From assembly GCA_965263165.1 (NCBI GenBank), contig OZ253584.1, positions 1,054,001 to 1,118,000 of the forward strand: DNA of 64,000 nt, given 5' to 3'. The notes beneath the pieces are model-generated. The model was given only the letters and a program-made list of their open reading frames with translations. It was not told the origin of the DNA and did no database searches. The translations under genes were made by a program, and so were the position numbers. The DNA comes from SAR202-VII-2 sp965263165. GTDB taxonomy: Bacteria; Chloroflexota; Dehalococcoidia; Lucifugimonadales; SAR202-VII-2. Below, one piece after another: positions 8,783 through 17,342 of the stretch. The stretch's first letter is position 1; each line of letters opens with the position of its first letter.

Positions 8783-10391
8783 ATTCGGATCGTCCCGCTC
8801 CAAACCCCAACCGGGTCAGGTTGTCCTCGATGGCCGAGTCCAGCCGCTGCGCCTCGGCCTGCTGCTCCCGCCACTGGGCGGAGAGCCGGGCCATCTTCTC
8901 CTTGAAGGGTTCCCCGTCGTTCTCCTGCGGCGCCGCGCCGACATAGCGGCCGGGAGTGAGTACGTGGCCGTGCTTGCGGATGTCCTCCAACGAAGCGCTC
9001 TTGCAGAAGCCGGGAACGTCGGCGTACTCGCCCGGGCCATCCTCGCCGCGCCAGGCGTGGTACGTGTCGGCGATGCGGGCGATGTCGTCATCGGTCAATT
9101 CCCGGTGGGTGCGGTCCACCATGCGGCCCAGCCTGCGGGCGTCGATGAACAGCACCTCGCCCCGCCGGTCGCGGTGCTTGCCGCCTCTGCGGTCCCTGGC
9201 CACGAACCAAAGGCAAACGGGTATCTGCGTGGAGTAGAAGAGTTGGCCGGGCATGGCCACCATGCAGTCCACCAGGTCCGCCTCGATGAGGTTCTTCCGG
9301 ATCTCGCCCTCGCCCGACTGGTTCGACGACATGGAGCCGTTAGCCAGGACGAAGCCGGCGGCGCCGCGCGGCGACAGGTGGTAGAGGAAGTGCTGCACCC
9401 AGGCGAAGTTGGCGTTGCCCGCGGGCGGGACGCCGTGCTGCCACCGCTTGTCGTCCCGCAGCCGCTCGCCGCCCCAGTCGGAGACGTTGAAGGGGGGATT
9501 GGCGAGGATGTAGTCGGCCTTCAGGTCGGGGTGGCGGTCGTCATGGAAGCTGTCGCCGTGGGCAATGTTGCCCTCTATCCCGCGAAGCGCCAGATTCATC
9601 TTGGCCAGCTTCCAAGTGGTGTGGTTGGACTCCTGGCCCCAGATGGAGATGTCGCCTCTGGCCTTCCCGCCGTTGCCATTGCCGGTGGCGTGGGCATGGA
9701 TGAACTCGATCGACTGGACGAACATGCCGGAGGAGCCGCAACAGGGGTCGTAGACGCGGCCCTGGTAGGGTTCCAACATCTCCACCAAGAGCTTGACGAC
9801 GCAACGCGGGGTGTAGAACTCGCCGCCCTTCTTGCCCTCGGCGCTGGCGAACTGGGAGAGGAAGTACTCATACACACGTCCCAGCACGTCTTTGGAGCGG
9901 GCTTCGGCGTCTCCAACTTGGATGTTCGTGATCAGGTCGATGAGCTGGCCGAGGCGGGTCTTGTCCAGGGCGGGCCGGGCGTAGTCCTTGGGCAGCACGT
10001 CCTTGAGCACCGGATTGTCCCGCTCGATGGCGGCCATGGCGTCGTCCACCAGCTGGCCGATGGTCGGCTGTCGAGCCTGGGCCTTGAGGTGCGGCCAGCG
10101 GGCCTCCGGCGGGACCCAGAAGATGTTCTCGCCGCGGTACTCGTCCATGTCCTCGGAGTCATACCCCTCCCCCGTCTTCGACTCCAGCCAGGCGTGCAAC
10201 TCCTGAAAGGCGTCGGAGATGTACTTGAGGAAGATGAGGCCGAGGACGACGTGCTTGTACTCGGCGGCGTCCATGCTGCCCCGGAGGGCGTCGGCCATCC
10301 GCCAGAGCTCGGCCTCGTAGCCTGTCAGGGCGCCGCTGCTCGTTGCGGCGTCCGCGCCGGAGGCCGTCCGTCTCCGTGGCACAGTCGTCAT
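8769..10391 (-). CDS. hsdM: Type I DNA methyltransferase, M subunit (HsdM)
   Basis: This N6-adenine methyltransferase modifies the host target and forms the core of the restriction complex with HsdS and HsdR. The 540 residue protein has an N-terminal helical HsdM domain (ELWRMADALRGSMDAAEYKH), the AdoMet pocket around VYDPCCGSSGMFVQS, and the catalytic NPPF motif in LANPPFNVSDWGG near residue 300. The C-terminal coiled helices end LDSAIEDNLTRLGFG. The ATG at 10391 overlaps the stop of the small upstream gene once that gene's frameshift is corrected. The gene is full length and is followed directly by hicA. Confidence 0.95.
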   Translation of the reverse strand: MTTVPRRRTASGADAATSSGALTGYEAELWRMADALRGSMDAAEYKHVVLGLIFLKYISDAFQELHAWLESKTGEGYDSEDMDEYRGENIFWVPPEARWPHLKAQARQPTIGQLVDDAMAAIERDNPVLKDVLPKDYARPALDKTRLGQLIDLITNIQVGDAEARSKDVLGRVYEYFLSQFASAEGKKGGEFYTPRCVVKLLVEMLEPYQGRVYDPCCGSSGMFVQSIEFIHAHATGNGNGGKARGDISIWGQESNHTTWKLAKMNLALRGIEGNIAHGDSFHDDRHPDLKADYILANPPFNVSDWGGERLRDDKRWQHGVPPAGNANFAWVQHFLYHLSPRGAAGFVLANGSMSSNQSGEGEIRKNLIEADLVDCMVAMPGQLFYSTQIPVCLWFVARDRRGGKHRDRRGEVLFIDARRLGRMVDRTHRELTDDDIARIADTYHAWRGEDGPGEYADVPGFCKSASLEDIRKHGHVLTPGRYVGAAPQENDGEPFKEKMARLSAQWREQQAEAQRLDSAIEDNLTRLGFGAGRSEYAQG

Positions 10392-10632
10392 GATGCCTCA
10401 CCCCTTCGTTTGCTCTTGGAACGCCACCTGACTACTTCGCGTAGGGCGTTCTTGCCCCCGGTCCGTATCCGTGGGGGACCACGAAGCCGGGGACGCCGCC
10501 GTACTCGACGGAGATCACCGCGGACTCGGCGGTCTTGTCGTGGCCGAGCAGGAAGAACGAGCCAATCGCCGTCTCCGCGCCACCGCCGCACCAGCATTCG
10601 CCGGTTGGGAGCAGGCGTTTGGTTGAAGCCAT
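10388..10632 (-). pseudogene. Small Cys-motif protein, first gene of hsd operon, frameshifted
   Basis: The minus-strand frame opens MASTKRLLPTGECWCGGGAE and runs through FFLLGHDKTAESAVISVEYG to HGYGPG. It then leaves frame at a run of five C (+ strand 10455-10459). With one more C the frame continues GKNALREVVRWRSKSKRRGE to a TGA that overlaps the hsdM ATG as ATGA. That overlap strongly suggests the corrected frame is the real one and that the gene was coupled to hsdM. The CWC cluster suggests metal binding; the family is unknown to me. The interruption may be a sequencing indel, a slippage site or true decay. Confidence 0.6.
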
Positions 10633-10639
10633 TCTCATA

Positions 10640-10959
10640 TCTCCCGCAACGAGACTATTGGAATGCCCGTGGATACTGTTCAAGGATGCGTTCCTAGGCG
10701 CTTCCGAGTCAATGCGGAAGGGGAGTTAGATGCCCCGCGTCCCTCCGTATGGCCCTGCTCAGGGGTGTTATCACCCTTCTGCTCGCCGCTCGCAGCCGCT
10801 CTGACCAGAAATCCTTCAGCGCCTGCCCCAAGAATGGCTATGATACAATGGCCAGCAGCCACTACATTCGCCGTTTCCCTTGTTCACAATGGGAAGTTGG
10901 GCAAATGCCAACCACAGCAGACGACAGATGCGGCGTACCGAAGGAAAGAGGACGCTAAC
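10640..10959. other. Leader region between the hsd operon and a + strand relic
   Basis: No gene is supported here. It must contain the promoter of the minus-strand hsd operon, but I could not pick out convincing -35/-10 boxes. Confidence 0.3.
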
Positions 10960-11253
10960 TTGGCGCTCTCTGACCGACAGCTGCTCGATTCCCTCAGCCG
11001 GATGCCCTTCGCCGACTCGGCTGAGCCGGAAGGTGCCTCCGGCGAGCCGCATGCGACGATCCACCGTGGGCTGACCGGCCTGCTGGCCGACGGCATCGTC
11101 GGGCGCGTGAGCCACGGCGCCGCTCACCAAACCAGCCTCGAACTGTCGGACAGGGCCTCATTCGACAGCATCCCGTTACGGAAAGACGGGTCGCAGTCAT
11201 ATAATAGTCGAGCGGCACTCTTGGGAACCCCTATTCCCTTCAAGGAGTGGTAA
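10960..11253 (+). pseudogene. Relic of a Replic_Relax-like winged-helix protein
   Basis: The frame encodes LALSDRQLLDSLSRMPFADS, then HATIHRGLTGLLADGIVGRV and SHGAAH, a winged-helix segment like that near the N-terminus of replication-relaxation proteins carried by mobile elements. The comparable part of the protein at 43368 reads STLRDRLKKLTERGLVDSVP. After about 70 residues the match is lost and the frame ends at 11253. The upstream part of the open frame looks like random read-through. I interpret it as a truncated relic of a mobile module, next to the scar at 11308. Confidence 0.45.
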
Positions 11254-11307
11254 CAACTGTGGGAATACCAAGCATTTATGGCTGTATTCGTATAAGAGTA
11301 TGACTTC

Positions 11308-11365
11308 CTCCAGCTCCACCACGCTGGGCAGAATCAAGAACCTTCGTGTTGTGGCTCACCTTGGG
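11308..11365 (-). other. Integration scar with tRNA-Ala 3'-end copy
   Basis: The + strand bases 11311-11321 (CAGCTCCACCA) are identical to the 3' end of the tRNA-Ala(UGC) at 47641-47716. Beyond them the minus strand reads SHNTKVLDSAQRGGAGG, resembling recombinase C-terminal codons that pass into a tRNA end. The same arrangement, with an intact recombinase, is seen at 47.6 kb. The rest of 11254-11627 holds no gene. Confidence 0.5.
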
Positions 11366-11627
11366 TCTGTGACCTTGGGTCGCTCTTGCCCCATCAGGCG
11401 AGAGTCCGCCGCGGGCTAACGGGCCAGGCTCACCGCAGCCTCCCCCTGCGGCTTGGGTAGGCCGCCCGCCGCCGCTGCCCGCGGGGGATTAGCGCGAGAA
11501 CCAGCCGCTGTCCCATCCAATACCCCTGCGCCAGCGTTTTGATTGTTAAGTCTTGCCTACTCTTGAATCCGCTTATGGTACCCTTGCCAGACGACCCCAA
11601 TCATCGCGTATCGAGGGAGGAAACACA

Positions 11628-12065
11628 GTGAACTGCCCACGTTGCGATGTCGCTCTGAACGAACAATCCCATATGGGGATTGAGGTTGACCATTGCCCCG
11701 AGTGCAGGGGCCTCTGGCTGGACTTCCATGAAATGGACCAGCTTGAGGACCATGCCATGGATGACGACGAGCGCAAAGGGATGACGGAGTACGCTCGCCG
11801 AGCGAGCGACATAGCTTGTCCCAAGTGCCACGAGGTCATGGAGACCTTTAACTACCGGGCCCACAACTTGGCCATTGACCACTGCAAGAACCAGCACGGC
11901 TATTGGCTGGACGAGGGCGAGGAGAAGAGGGTCCTGGAGCTGATGGAGCAGCGCGTCCAAGACCTGAAACGCTCCTCTTCCGCCGAGGAACAGTGGTCGA
12001 AATTCATGACGCGCGGTAAGCCCCGCTCGTTCCTATCCAAGGTCAAAGACCTGTTCAAGGGCTAA
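11628..12065 (+). CDS. Zinc-ribbon (TFIIB-like zf) protein, two ribbons
   Basis: This 145 residue cytoplasmic protein carries two zinc-ribbon units. The first begins NCPRCDVALNE and closes with CPECRGLWLDFHEMDQLE. The second begins ACPKCHEVMETF and closes with a modified HCKNQHGYWLDEGEEKRV. The CPxC and GxWLD/E pattern is typical of the zf-TFIIB (PF13453) family, small proteins of unknown role that probably bind zinc. The C-terminus is a charged helix ending in a basic KVKDLFKG. I chose the GTG at 11628 because a GGGAGG lies eight bases upstream and homology starts there; an earlier in-frame ATG would add 25 unlikely residues. The gene has no operon partner. Confidence 0.8.
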   Translation: MNCPRCDVALNEQSHMGIEVDHCPECRGLWLDFHEMDQLEDHAMDDDERKGMTEYARRASDIACPKCHEVMETFNYRAHNLAIDHCKNQHGYWLDEGEEKRVLELMEQRVQDLKRSSSAEEQWSKFMTRGKPRSFLSKVKDLFKG

Positions 12066-12626
12066 TGCGGGAAGCCTCCCGCATAGCGGCGTCCGCCACC
12101 ACTGACCGTCCCGCCAGTTCGACCCCACCGGGGCGCCTCATTCACGCGGTGACCCCCCTTCCACACTTTCCTCCGAGTATAGGGGCGGGGACTGCGACGC
12201 CGGCGGGGCCGGTTATCCGTGACGCCGCTGCGGAGGTCCCGTTTGTGCGTAAAGGCGTGACTGCCAGTGAAGGAGCGGCGCCAGCGGCGTAGCTAATCCG
12301 GCACACCCGGGCGTCACAGTTGCCACGCCTCCGGCACGGTCCGCGACGCCTTTGTCCACTTTCCAGCCGGCCCCCGAAGCGAGGCGTCCCGTAGCCGGGA
12401 CGTAGGCGTCGCGTAGCCGGGACCTTGCGTCATGCCAGGAGTGGGCCGCCAGGCCACTGCTCGATCATCTGCTCTCCCGCCTTCCATATACCCTATAAGC
12501 TGCAACTCGCGGCAACCCTGCTCAACGAAGGTGTGGGCCGCCAGCCCACTCGTTGACCCTACTCTAGCACAAATGTCCTTATTTTGCAAGAGGGGGGTGG
12601 CGTCGGGGGGCTGGTGCTGGGGAGCC
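12066..12626. other. Intergenic region without a supported gene
   Basis: This stretch is GC-rich with short local repeats, for example a repeated GTAGCCGGGAC around 12390-12425. No frame here has recognisable protein features, and no RNA gene is visible. Confidence 0.4.
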
Positions 12627-12740
12627 CTCCTGGACAGCATCTACGATGCTATTGAGCGGGCGCGTGGGGAACGAGATAGGTTACAATCGTTGAAAGCATC
12701 TGCCGCTGACGCACTGCTGACGGGGCGGGGGCGGGTGTCC
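12627..12740 (+). pseudogene. Relic C-terminus of an HsdS specificity subunit
   Basis: The frame encodes LLDSIYDAIERARGERDRLQ followed by SLKASAADALLTGRGRV. This is the typical terminal helix of type I specificity subunits (IxxAIERxxxxxxxLxxLKxxLLxxLLTGRVRV). No specificity domains precede it. It ends directly at the start of the TIR-domain gene. Together with the HsdR relic at 13925 it shows that a second type I operon once lay here. Confidence 0.6.
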
Positions 12741-12742
12741 AT

Positions 12743-13888
12743 ATGGCATTTGGGGAATTCCAGAATAAGATGTATCACATACAGATTACACCTAAGGCTT
12801 ATGAACCTCCCCACAAGCGGGCAGAATGGGAGTACGATCTTCCATTTGAAGAACTTGAGCAGCGCTTTCTCGTTCCCTATCGTAACGCAAAGCCGATGGT
12901 CGTCAACGGCAGAGCGATTATGGCGGATGACATCTATCGTGTTAGAGTATACGAGAGTGAGCGAAAGATAGGGCATCTTGTCCAAAAATCAATGGACATG
13001 CTGACGGACGTCACAAAGCGATTCATCAGGGAACCTTCTGGCTATGGTGTGGACGAAAGCAACGCCGTTGTCCAGCAGGCTCACTCAACTACGTCAATGC
13101 GAGTCTTCATTAGTCACAGCAGCAATGATGTTGGCGTAGCAAAACTTCTCATTGAGCTTCTGCGAAAGGCATTGCACCTTAGAAGTGACGAGATCCGATG
13201 TACCAGCGTCGACGGGTATCGCATGCATGCAGGCTCACCAACCGACGAAACGCTTCGGGCCGAAGTTCACGATGCGGAGTTGCTAATAGGTCTCATTACA
13301 CCCGATTCGATGAGGTCTGTTTATGTGATTTTCGAGCTTGGTGCGCGCTGGGGGGTAGAGAAACCTATGATTCCCCTGCTCGCATCGGGTGCAGCCCCAG
13401 AACATTTGGGAGGTCCGTTAGCTGGAATCAACTCGCTAGACGCCCGAGAAGGCGGTCAAGTTCATCAGCTTTTGGAGGAGGCCTCGAAGCATTTGAGTGT
13501 TGATCTTGATAAGCCATCAAGCTACACAGCCGCAGTTAACGAATTGGTGCAGAAGTCAGCCGAATTGGCAACCACTATCGAGCAACAATCGTCCGCCACT
13601 GAGCCATTGCAACTCTCGAAGGAAGCGCGGGAACTTCTGGTTGAAGCAACAAGGGATGAAGGGAATAAGGGTATGATTCTTATGACTGAGGCAATGGCGG
13701 GCTTGAGCATCAAGACAAACGACAAGAGTTTTGTGCAATTGGGTGATAGCAGATCAGAGGCTAAATGGAAGCAGGCTCTGGATGAACTCTATGGTCACGG
13801 TCTGGTAGAAGACGGGAACGGCACGGGAAGAGTTTTTAAGGTAACACATAGGGGATACGAATGTGCCGATGCTCTCGCCAGTCCATAG
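12743..13888 (+). CDS. TIR-domain protein with C-terminal winged helix (putative defence effector)
   Basis: The 381 residue protein has three parts. Residues 1-~85 form an unrecognised beta-rich domain (PFEELEQRFLVPYRNAKPMV). Residues ~118-235 form a TIR domain: RVFISHSSNDVGVAKLLIEL, SVDGYRMHAG, then SVYVIFELGARWG, with a Glu in the position of the NADase catalytic residue. A C-terminal segment (KWKQALDELYGHGLVEDG then GRVFKVTHRGYE) looks like a winged helix. Bacterial TIR domains often cleave NAD+ during phage infection; that activity is inferred. The gene lies between relics of hsdS and hsdR, so it was probably an accessory gene of a lost type I locus. The ATG at 12743 follows a G-rich stretch with no classic ribosome binding site. 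Confidence 0.8.
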   Translation: MAFGEFQNKMYHIQITPKAYEPPHKRAEWEYDLPFEELEQRFLVPYRNAKPMVVNGRAIMADDIYRVRVYESERKIGHLVQKSMDMLTDVTKRFIREPSGYGVDESNAVVQQAHSTTSMRVFISHSSNDVGVAKLLIELLRKALHLRSDEIRCTSVDGYRMHAGSPTDETLRAEVHDAELLIGLITPDSMRSVYVIFELGARWGVEKPMIPLLASGAAPEHLGGPLAGINSLDAREGGQVHQLLEEASKHLSVDLDKPSSYTAAVNELVQKSAELATTIEQQSSATEPLQLSKEARELLVEATRDEGNKGMILMTEAMAGLSIKTNDKSFVQLGDSRSEAKWKQALDELYGHGLVEDGNGTGRVFKVTHRGYECADALASP

Positions 13889-13924
13889 CTGTGGAATGTG
13901 GAATAGGAAAGTGTGTGTGGCCAT

Positions 13925-14047
13925 GGCCACTCCTTCGAGCTGAACGAGTACCACCACGCTGAGCAGCCGGTCCGAGGGGTGCTGGAGCGACTAGGCTGGA
14001 CGTGCGTTCCCCCGCGCGGCGCTGGCGAAGGCGGGGGAGGCGGCTGA
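13925..14047 (+). pseudogene. Relic N-terminus of HsdR
   Basis: The frame encodes GHSFELNEYHHAEQPVRGVL followed by ERLGWTCVPP, which matches the extreme N-terminus common to one HsdR group (FELNEYHHAEQP..LLxxLGWTYVP). It decays after about 33 residues and stops at 14045. The rest of hsdR is missing; a PLD-family gene follows. Confidence 0.6.
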
Positions 14048-14218
14048 CTGTGACCGAGCGCCACAGGAAGAATGGGGTTAATGGCGGTGGGTGGGTTGCT
14101 TGCCGAGCGACGCGTTGCCGGGTGTACTGATGGCCCGGGAAGGGCCGCGTGCCGGTAGTGTAGTGGGGTCAGTGATCCTTGGGCCCATAGGCCCTGGCGA
14201 GGAGAGATCGGAGGTCGC

Positions 14219-15448
14219 ATGGCGATTCGGCTGATTGAAGAGGGATGGGATAAGGAATTCGCTGAGGCTCTGAGCGCCGACGCCAGCGAACTTCGGATCA
14301 TCTGTCCGTTTATGAAAGTGAGCGTCCTTGAGAGTCTATTGGGGTATCGGCCTGACAGCGTTAAGGTTATCACCCGGTTCAACCTCCCGGACTTCGCCGA
14401 AGGCGTCAGCGATGTCGCCGCCTTGCGGAAGCTGGTCGATGCCGATGCCAAGGTTCGCGGCGTGCGCAACCTCCACGCCAAGCTGTATCTTTTCGGCGCT
14501 AGCAGGGCGATTATCACCTCTGCCAATCTTACCAAGGCTGCCCTTAGCCGGAACTATGAGTTCGGCATGGTTGCCGAGGATGCGACGATCATCACGGACT
14601 GCCGGGCCTATTTCGATAGGCTATGGCAGCGTGCCGGTAACAACCTCCGGCGGGATCAGGTCGATGCGTGGGACGAGACGGTCACCGCACATCGTTTACG
14701 GGGCGGCCGCCTCAACCAGACCGCCGGCCTAGGCGACTTTGGCGTCGATGTTGGCTTTGCCGATCTACCACCTGCTAGAGTGCCGACCGTCGTCGCCGAT
14801 GCATCGCAGGCTTTCGTAAAACTCCTCGGTAAGGCCGACAACCGAATCCCGCTGTCATCCTGCATCATTGACGAACTTGAGAGAGGGGGTTGCCACTGGG
14901 CCGCATGCTATCCTAGGGATAGGCGGCCGAGGAGTGTCAGGAACGACGATGTTATCTTCATGGGTCGACTCACCCGGAACCCTAATGACATCCGTATCTT
15001 CGGTCGCGCCATAGGAATGAAGTACGAGCTAGGAAGGGACGATGCGACAGCCGCAGATATCATACGGCGGCCCTGGAAGAAGGATTGGCCGCGATATATC
15101 CGCGTACATCAAGCCGAGTTCGTCGCGGGTACGATGGAGAACGGCATCTCGCTTAACGAACTGATGGAAGCGTTCTCGGCAGATTCATTCGCGTCTACAC
15201 AACTTAATTTCGCCCGAGGTGAAGGTAACACCAATCCCCGGAGGGCATATTCACAGCAAGCCGCTGTCAAGCTTTCTGATGAAGGTCGCTCATGGCTTGA
15301 CGAACGGCTTCAGGTGGCATTTGAAGCTCATGGCAAGATCACCCAAGACGCGCTCGATAAACTGGACTGGCCGGATCTGCCGACATTAACCTCGCAATTG
15401 ACGTCGCCGATGACCAATGGTTCGAGACGTGGTAGTCCCGCCCCATGA
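14219..15448 (+). CDS. Phospholipase D-family (HKD) protein, putative nuclease
   Basis: The 409 residue protein has an N-terminal PLD-superfamily domain with one HKD motif, NLHAKLYLFG (His and Lys), followed by SRAIITSANLTKAALSRNYE, near residues 86-120. Family members with a single HKD usually dimerise to form one active site, and many in defence loci are DNases. The C-terminal ~230 residues are unrecognised and end in a Pro/Ser-rich tail. The ATG is well placed behind GGAGG. It sits in a defence-rich stretch after the TIR gene and the HsdR relic, so a role in restriction is plausible but not proven. No membrane segment or signal peptide is visible. Confidence 0.75.
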   Translation: MAIRLIEEGWDKEFAEALSADASELRIICPFMKVSVLESLLGYRPDSVKVITRFNLPDFAEGVSDVAALRKLVDADAKVRGVRNLHAKLYLFGASRAIITSANLTKAALSRNYEFGMVAEDATIITDCRAYFDRLWQRAGNNLRRDQVDAWDETVTAHRLRGGRLNQTAGLGDFGVDVGFADLPPARVPTVVADASQAFVKLLGKADNRIPLSSCIIDELERGGCHWAACYPRDRRPRSVRNDDVIFMGRLTRNPNDIRIFGRAIGMKYELGRDDATAADIIRRPWKKDWPRYIRVHQAEFVAGTMENGISLNELMEAFSADSFASTQLNFARGEGNTNPRRAYSQQAAVKLSDEGRSWLDERLQVAFEAHGKITQDALDKLDWPDLPTLTSQLTSPMTNGSRRGSPAP

Positions 15449-15710
15449 CGACACCCGCCGGTGATCTCCGCCACCTGGCTCCCACGCTCACTGGGCCGCT
15501 TAGCCAACAAGTCTCGCCATACGATGACCTACACATCGTCCATCTCGTCCTCATCCCCTACTCATCTATATCGGCTGAGGTGAGCATGTTGGGACCGGGT
15601 CCAGGGCGGACGAACTCCCTGAGATGGCCTTTGGGAATACGACGCGGGTCCCACTTGCCCCTTAGGGATGGCAACCCAACAAAGGAAGACTTGGTCCACC
15701 AGTGACCTAG

Positions 15711-15756
15711 TGAGGCTTATAGGGGCGCTCATGTGCGAGCGCCCCTATAAGCCTCA
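15711..15756. terminator. Perfect 20 bp inverted repeat (hairpin)
   Basis: TGAGGCTTATAGGGGCGCTC and its exact complement flank the six-base loop ATGTGC. The stem is long and GC-rich, but no T-run follows on either strand. It could be a bidirectional transcription barrier between the PLD gene and the following scar, or the end structure of a mobile element. It is classed as a terminator with low certainty. Confidence 0.4.
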
Positions 15757-15757
15757 T

Positions 15758-15794
15758 CAAACTTGACGATAGACAGAACCATCTTCGAGATGTG
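15758..15794 (-). other. Integration scar (recombinase tail, minus strand)
   Basis: The minus strand encodes HISKMVLSIVKFDEAY, which aligns with the end of the intact recombinase at 47.6 kb (EEMALNGSVLSTVKFGG). At DNA level, 15763-15780 matches 47620-47637 in inverse orientation at 17 of 18 bases, and the stretch to 15794 matches 32742-32773 almost base for base. Confidence 0.5.
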
Positions 15795-15804
15795 GTTCGT
15801 CTTA

Positions 15805-15933
15805 GTAGGCTCGCCAAAGTCCACCCCCGCCGAGTACACCAGATTCTTCGTCAACAACGCTATCAGCCGGTACGAGACCCAGGGACTCGACGCCACCCTC
15901 GCCTACTACAACCGGGAGGAGAGCATCGACGGC
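15805..15933 (+). pseudogene. Relic of a cache-type sensor domain
   Basis: The frame reads SPKSTPAEYTRFFVNNAISR, then GLDATLAYYNREESIDG. From memory, the last part (DATxxYYNxxESxDG) is a frequent start of extracellular cache domains in bacterial sensor kinases and cyclases. The match ends abruptly and no downstream domain follows. I interpret it as a small fragment of a sensor gene. Nothing else is supported between here and the reductase at 16305. Confidence 0.35.
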
Positions 15934-16304
15934 AGGCTTCGCTGGCGCGCCTTCAAGACTACCTCGTCGAACAACTGCTGGCCCACTTGGCGCCCTTGAC
16001 GTCCAGCACCGCAGCCGGTTCTTCGTGAACACCTTAGGACCGAAGCTGGGCTCCATTAGTTGCATGCCCAAGAACCAGCGGACCGGCAGGCTGTAGCCCA
16101 ACTCCTCCCAGAAAGCTTGCTCCTCACCGAGAACAACGCAATCAGCGGCGACGCCTTCGAGGCAGTACGGTCTGCGGCATCGGTTTCTTCGATCGCGGCG
16201 CCAACATGGCGACTGGTACAATGCGTGCGGGCAGGTCACGTTGGCTGCAAGCAGAGCTATTCAGGGCGGCCTTGGAGCAAATCAGCAACTCATAGGGGAA
16301 CTCA

Positions 16305-17228
16305 ATGGCGGACATTGTGAAGCGGACGCTGGGACGCACGGGTTACGAGGTCACAGCGTTGGCCTACGGCGCGATGGAGTTGCGGGGCGCGCCCCCCGGC
16401 CGCCCCATTGCCCCTGAGGAGGCCGGTCGCATCCTGAACGCGGTGCTGGACGGCGGCATCAACTTGATCGACACGTCCATTGACTACGGTGTGAGCGAAG
16501 AGCTCATCGGCCGGCACATCTCCCACCGACGGAACGAGTACTTTCTGGCATCCAAGTGCGGCTGCTGGGCCACCGAGGGCGATGCGCCCTCGGATGCTGT
16601 GCTAACCGGCAGGCGCTTCCCCCACGTCTTCACCCGCGAGAATATCGTCAACGGCGTGGAGCAGAGCCTGCGCCGCATGAACACGGACCACCTCGACCTC
16701 GTGCAGTTCCACGGCAGCCCGGCGGTGTCTGAGTTGGAACGGCACGGCGCCGTGGAGACGCTGCTGGACCTGCAGCGCGAGGGCAAGATCCGCTTCCTGG
16801 GCATGTCCGGCGCCCTGCCAAACCTGCCGGGCCACATCGACATGGGCGCGTTCGATGCCTTCCAGATCCCCTACTCGGCCGTTGAGCGTGAGCATGAAGA
16901 CGCCATGGCGCAGGCGTGCGCGGCCGGCGCTGGAGTCATAGTGCGCGGCGGCGTCGCCAAGGGCGACCCCGACAGCGGCGGGCACGGTGGCGACCGCTGG
17001 GCGCTGTGGGGAGAGGCCAACCTGAACGAACTGCTGGATGGCATGACCCGTACGCAGTTCATGCTCCGCTACACCATCTCCAATCCCAGCATGCACACCA
17101 CAATCGTGGGTACAGCGAGCATGGAGCACCTTGCGGACAACCTGCGGACGGCGGAGCGCGGCCCCCTGCCGCCAGACGTGTACGCGGAGGCGCAGCGGCG
17201 GCTGTCCACGGCTACGCAGTCGTCGTAG
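16305..17228 (+). CDS. Aldo/keto reductase family protein
   Basis: This is a cytoplasmic NAD(P)H-dependent oxidoreductase of the (beta/alpha)8-barrel aldo/keto reductase family, acting on an unknown carbonyl substrate. The 307 residue length is usual. It begins LGRTGYEVTALAYGAMEL. The catalytic tetrad can be placed as Asp/Tyr in NLIDTSIDYGVSE, Lys in FLASKCG and His in DLVQFHGSP. The cofactor-binding end contains TTIVGTASMEHL. The ATG is preceded by AGGGG. The next gene, coxG, is convergent, so this gene is probably transcribed alone; a link with the cox cluster is only positional. Confidence 0.88.
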   Translation: MADIVKRTLGRTGYEVTALAYGAMELRGAPPGRPIAPEEAGRILNAVLDGGINLIDTSIDYGVSEELIGRHISHRRNEYFLASKCGCWATEGDAPSDAVLTGRRFPHVFTRENIVNGVEQSLRRMNTDHLDLVQFHGSPAVSELERHGAVETLLDLQREGKIRFLGMSGALPNLPGHIDMGAFDAFQIPYSAVEREHEDAMAQACAAGAGVIVRGGVAKGDPDSGGHGGDRWALWGEANLNELLDGMTRTQFMLRYTISNPSMHTTIVGTASMEHLADNLRTAERGPLPPDVYAEAQRRLSTATQSS

Positions 17229-17342
17229 CACAGGTGGCGGTGGAGTCTCTTCACGACGCGCGCTCCAACCGCCCTCCCAAACTCAATGTGCTACCCCGAG
17301 TGGGAGAACTTGATTGCGTCGGGTGGTTCGAGAGCCATCCAG

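Noticed and set aside
8619..10697. 692 codon open frame on the + strand opposite hicA/hsdM
   Set aside because: It is antisense to the clearly recognisable hsdM and is open only because of GC-biased codon use; no domain, and low-complexity Val/Gly/Leu composition.
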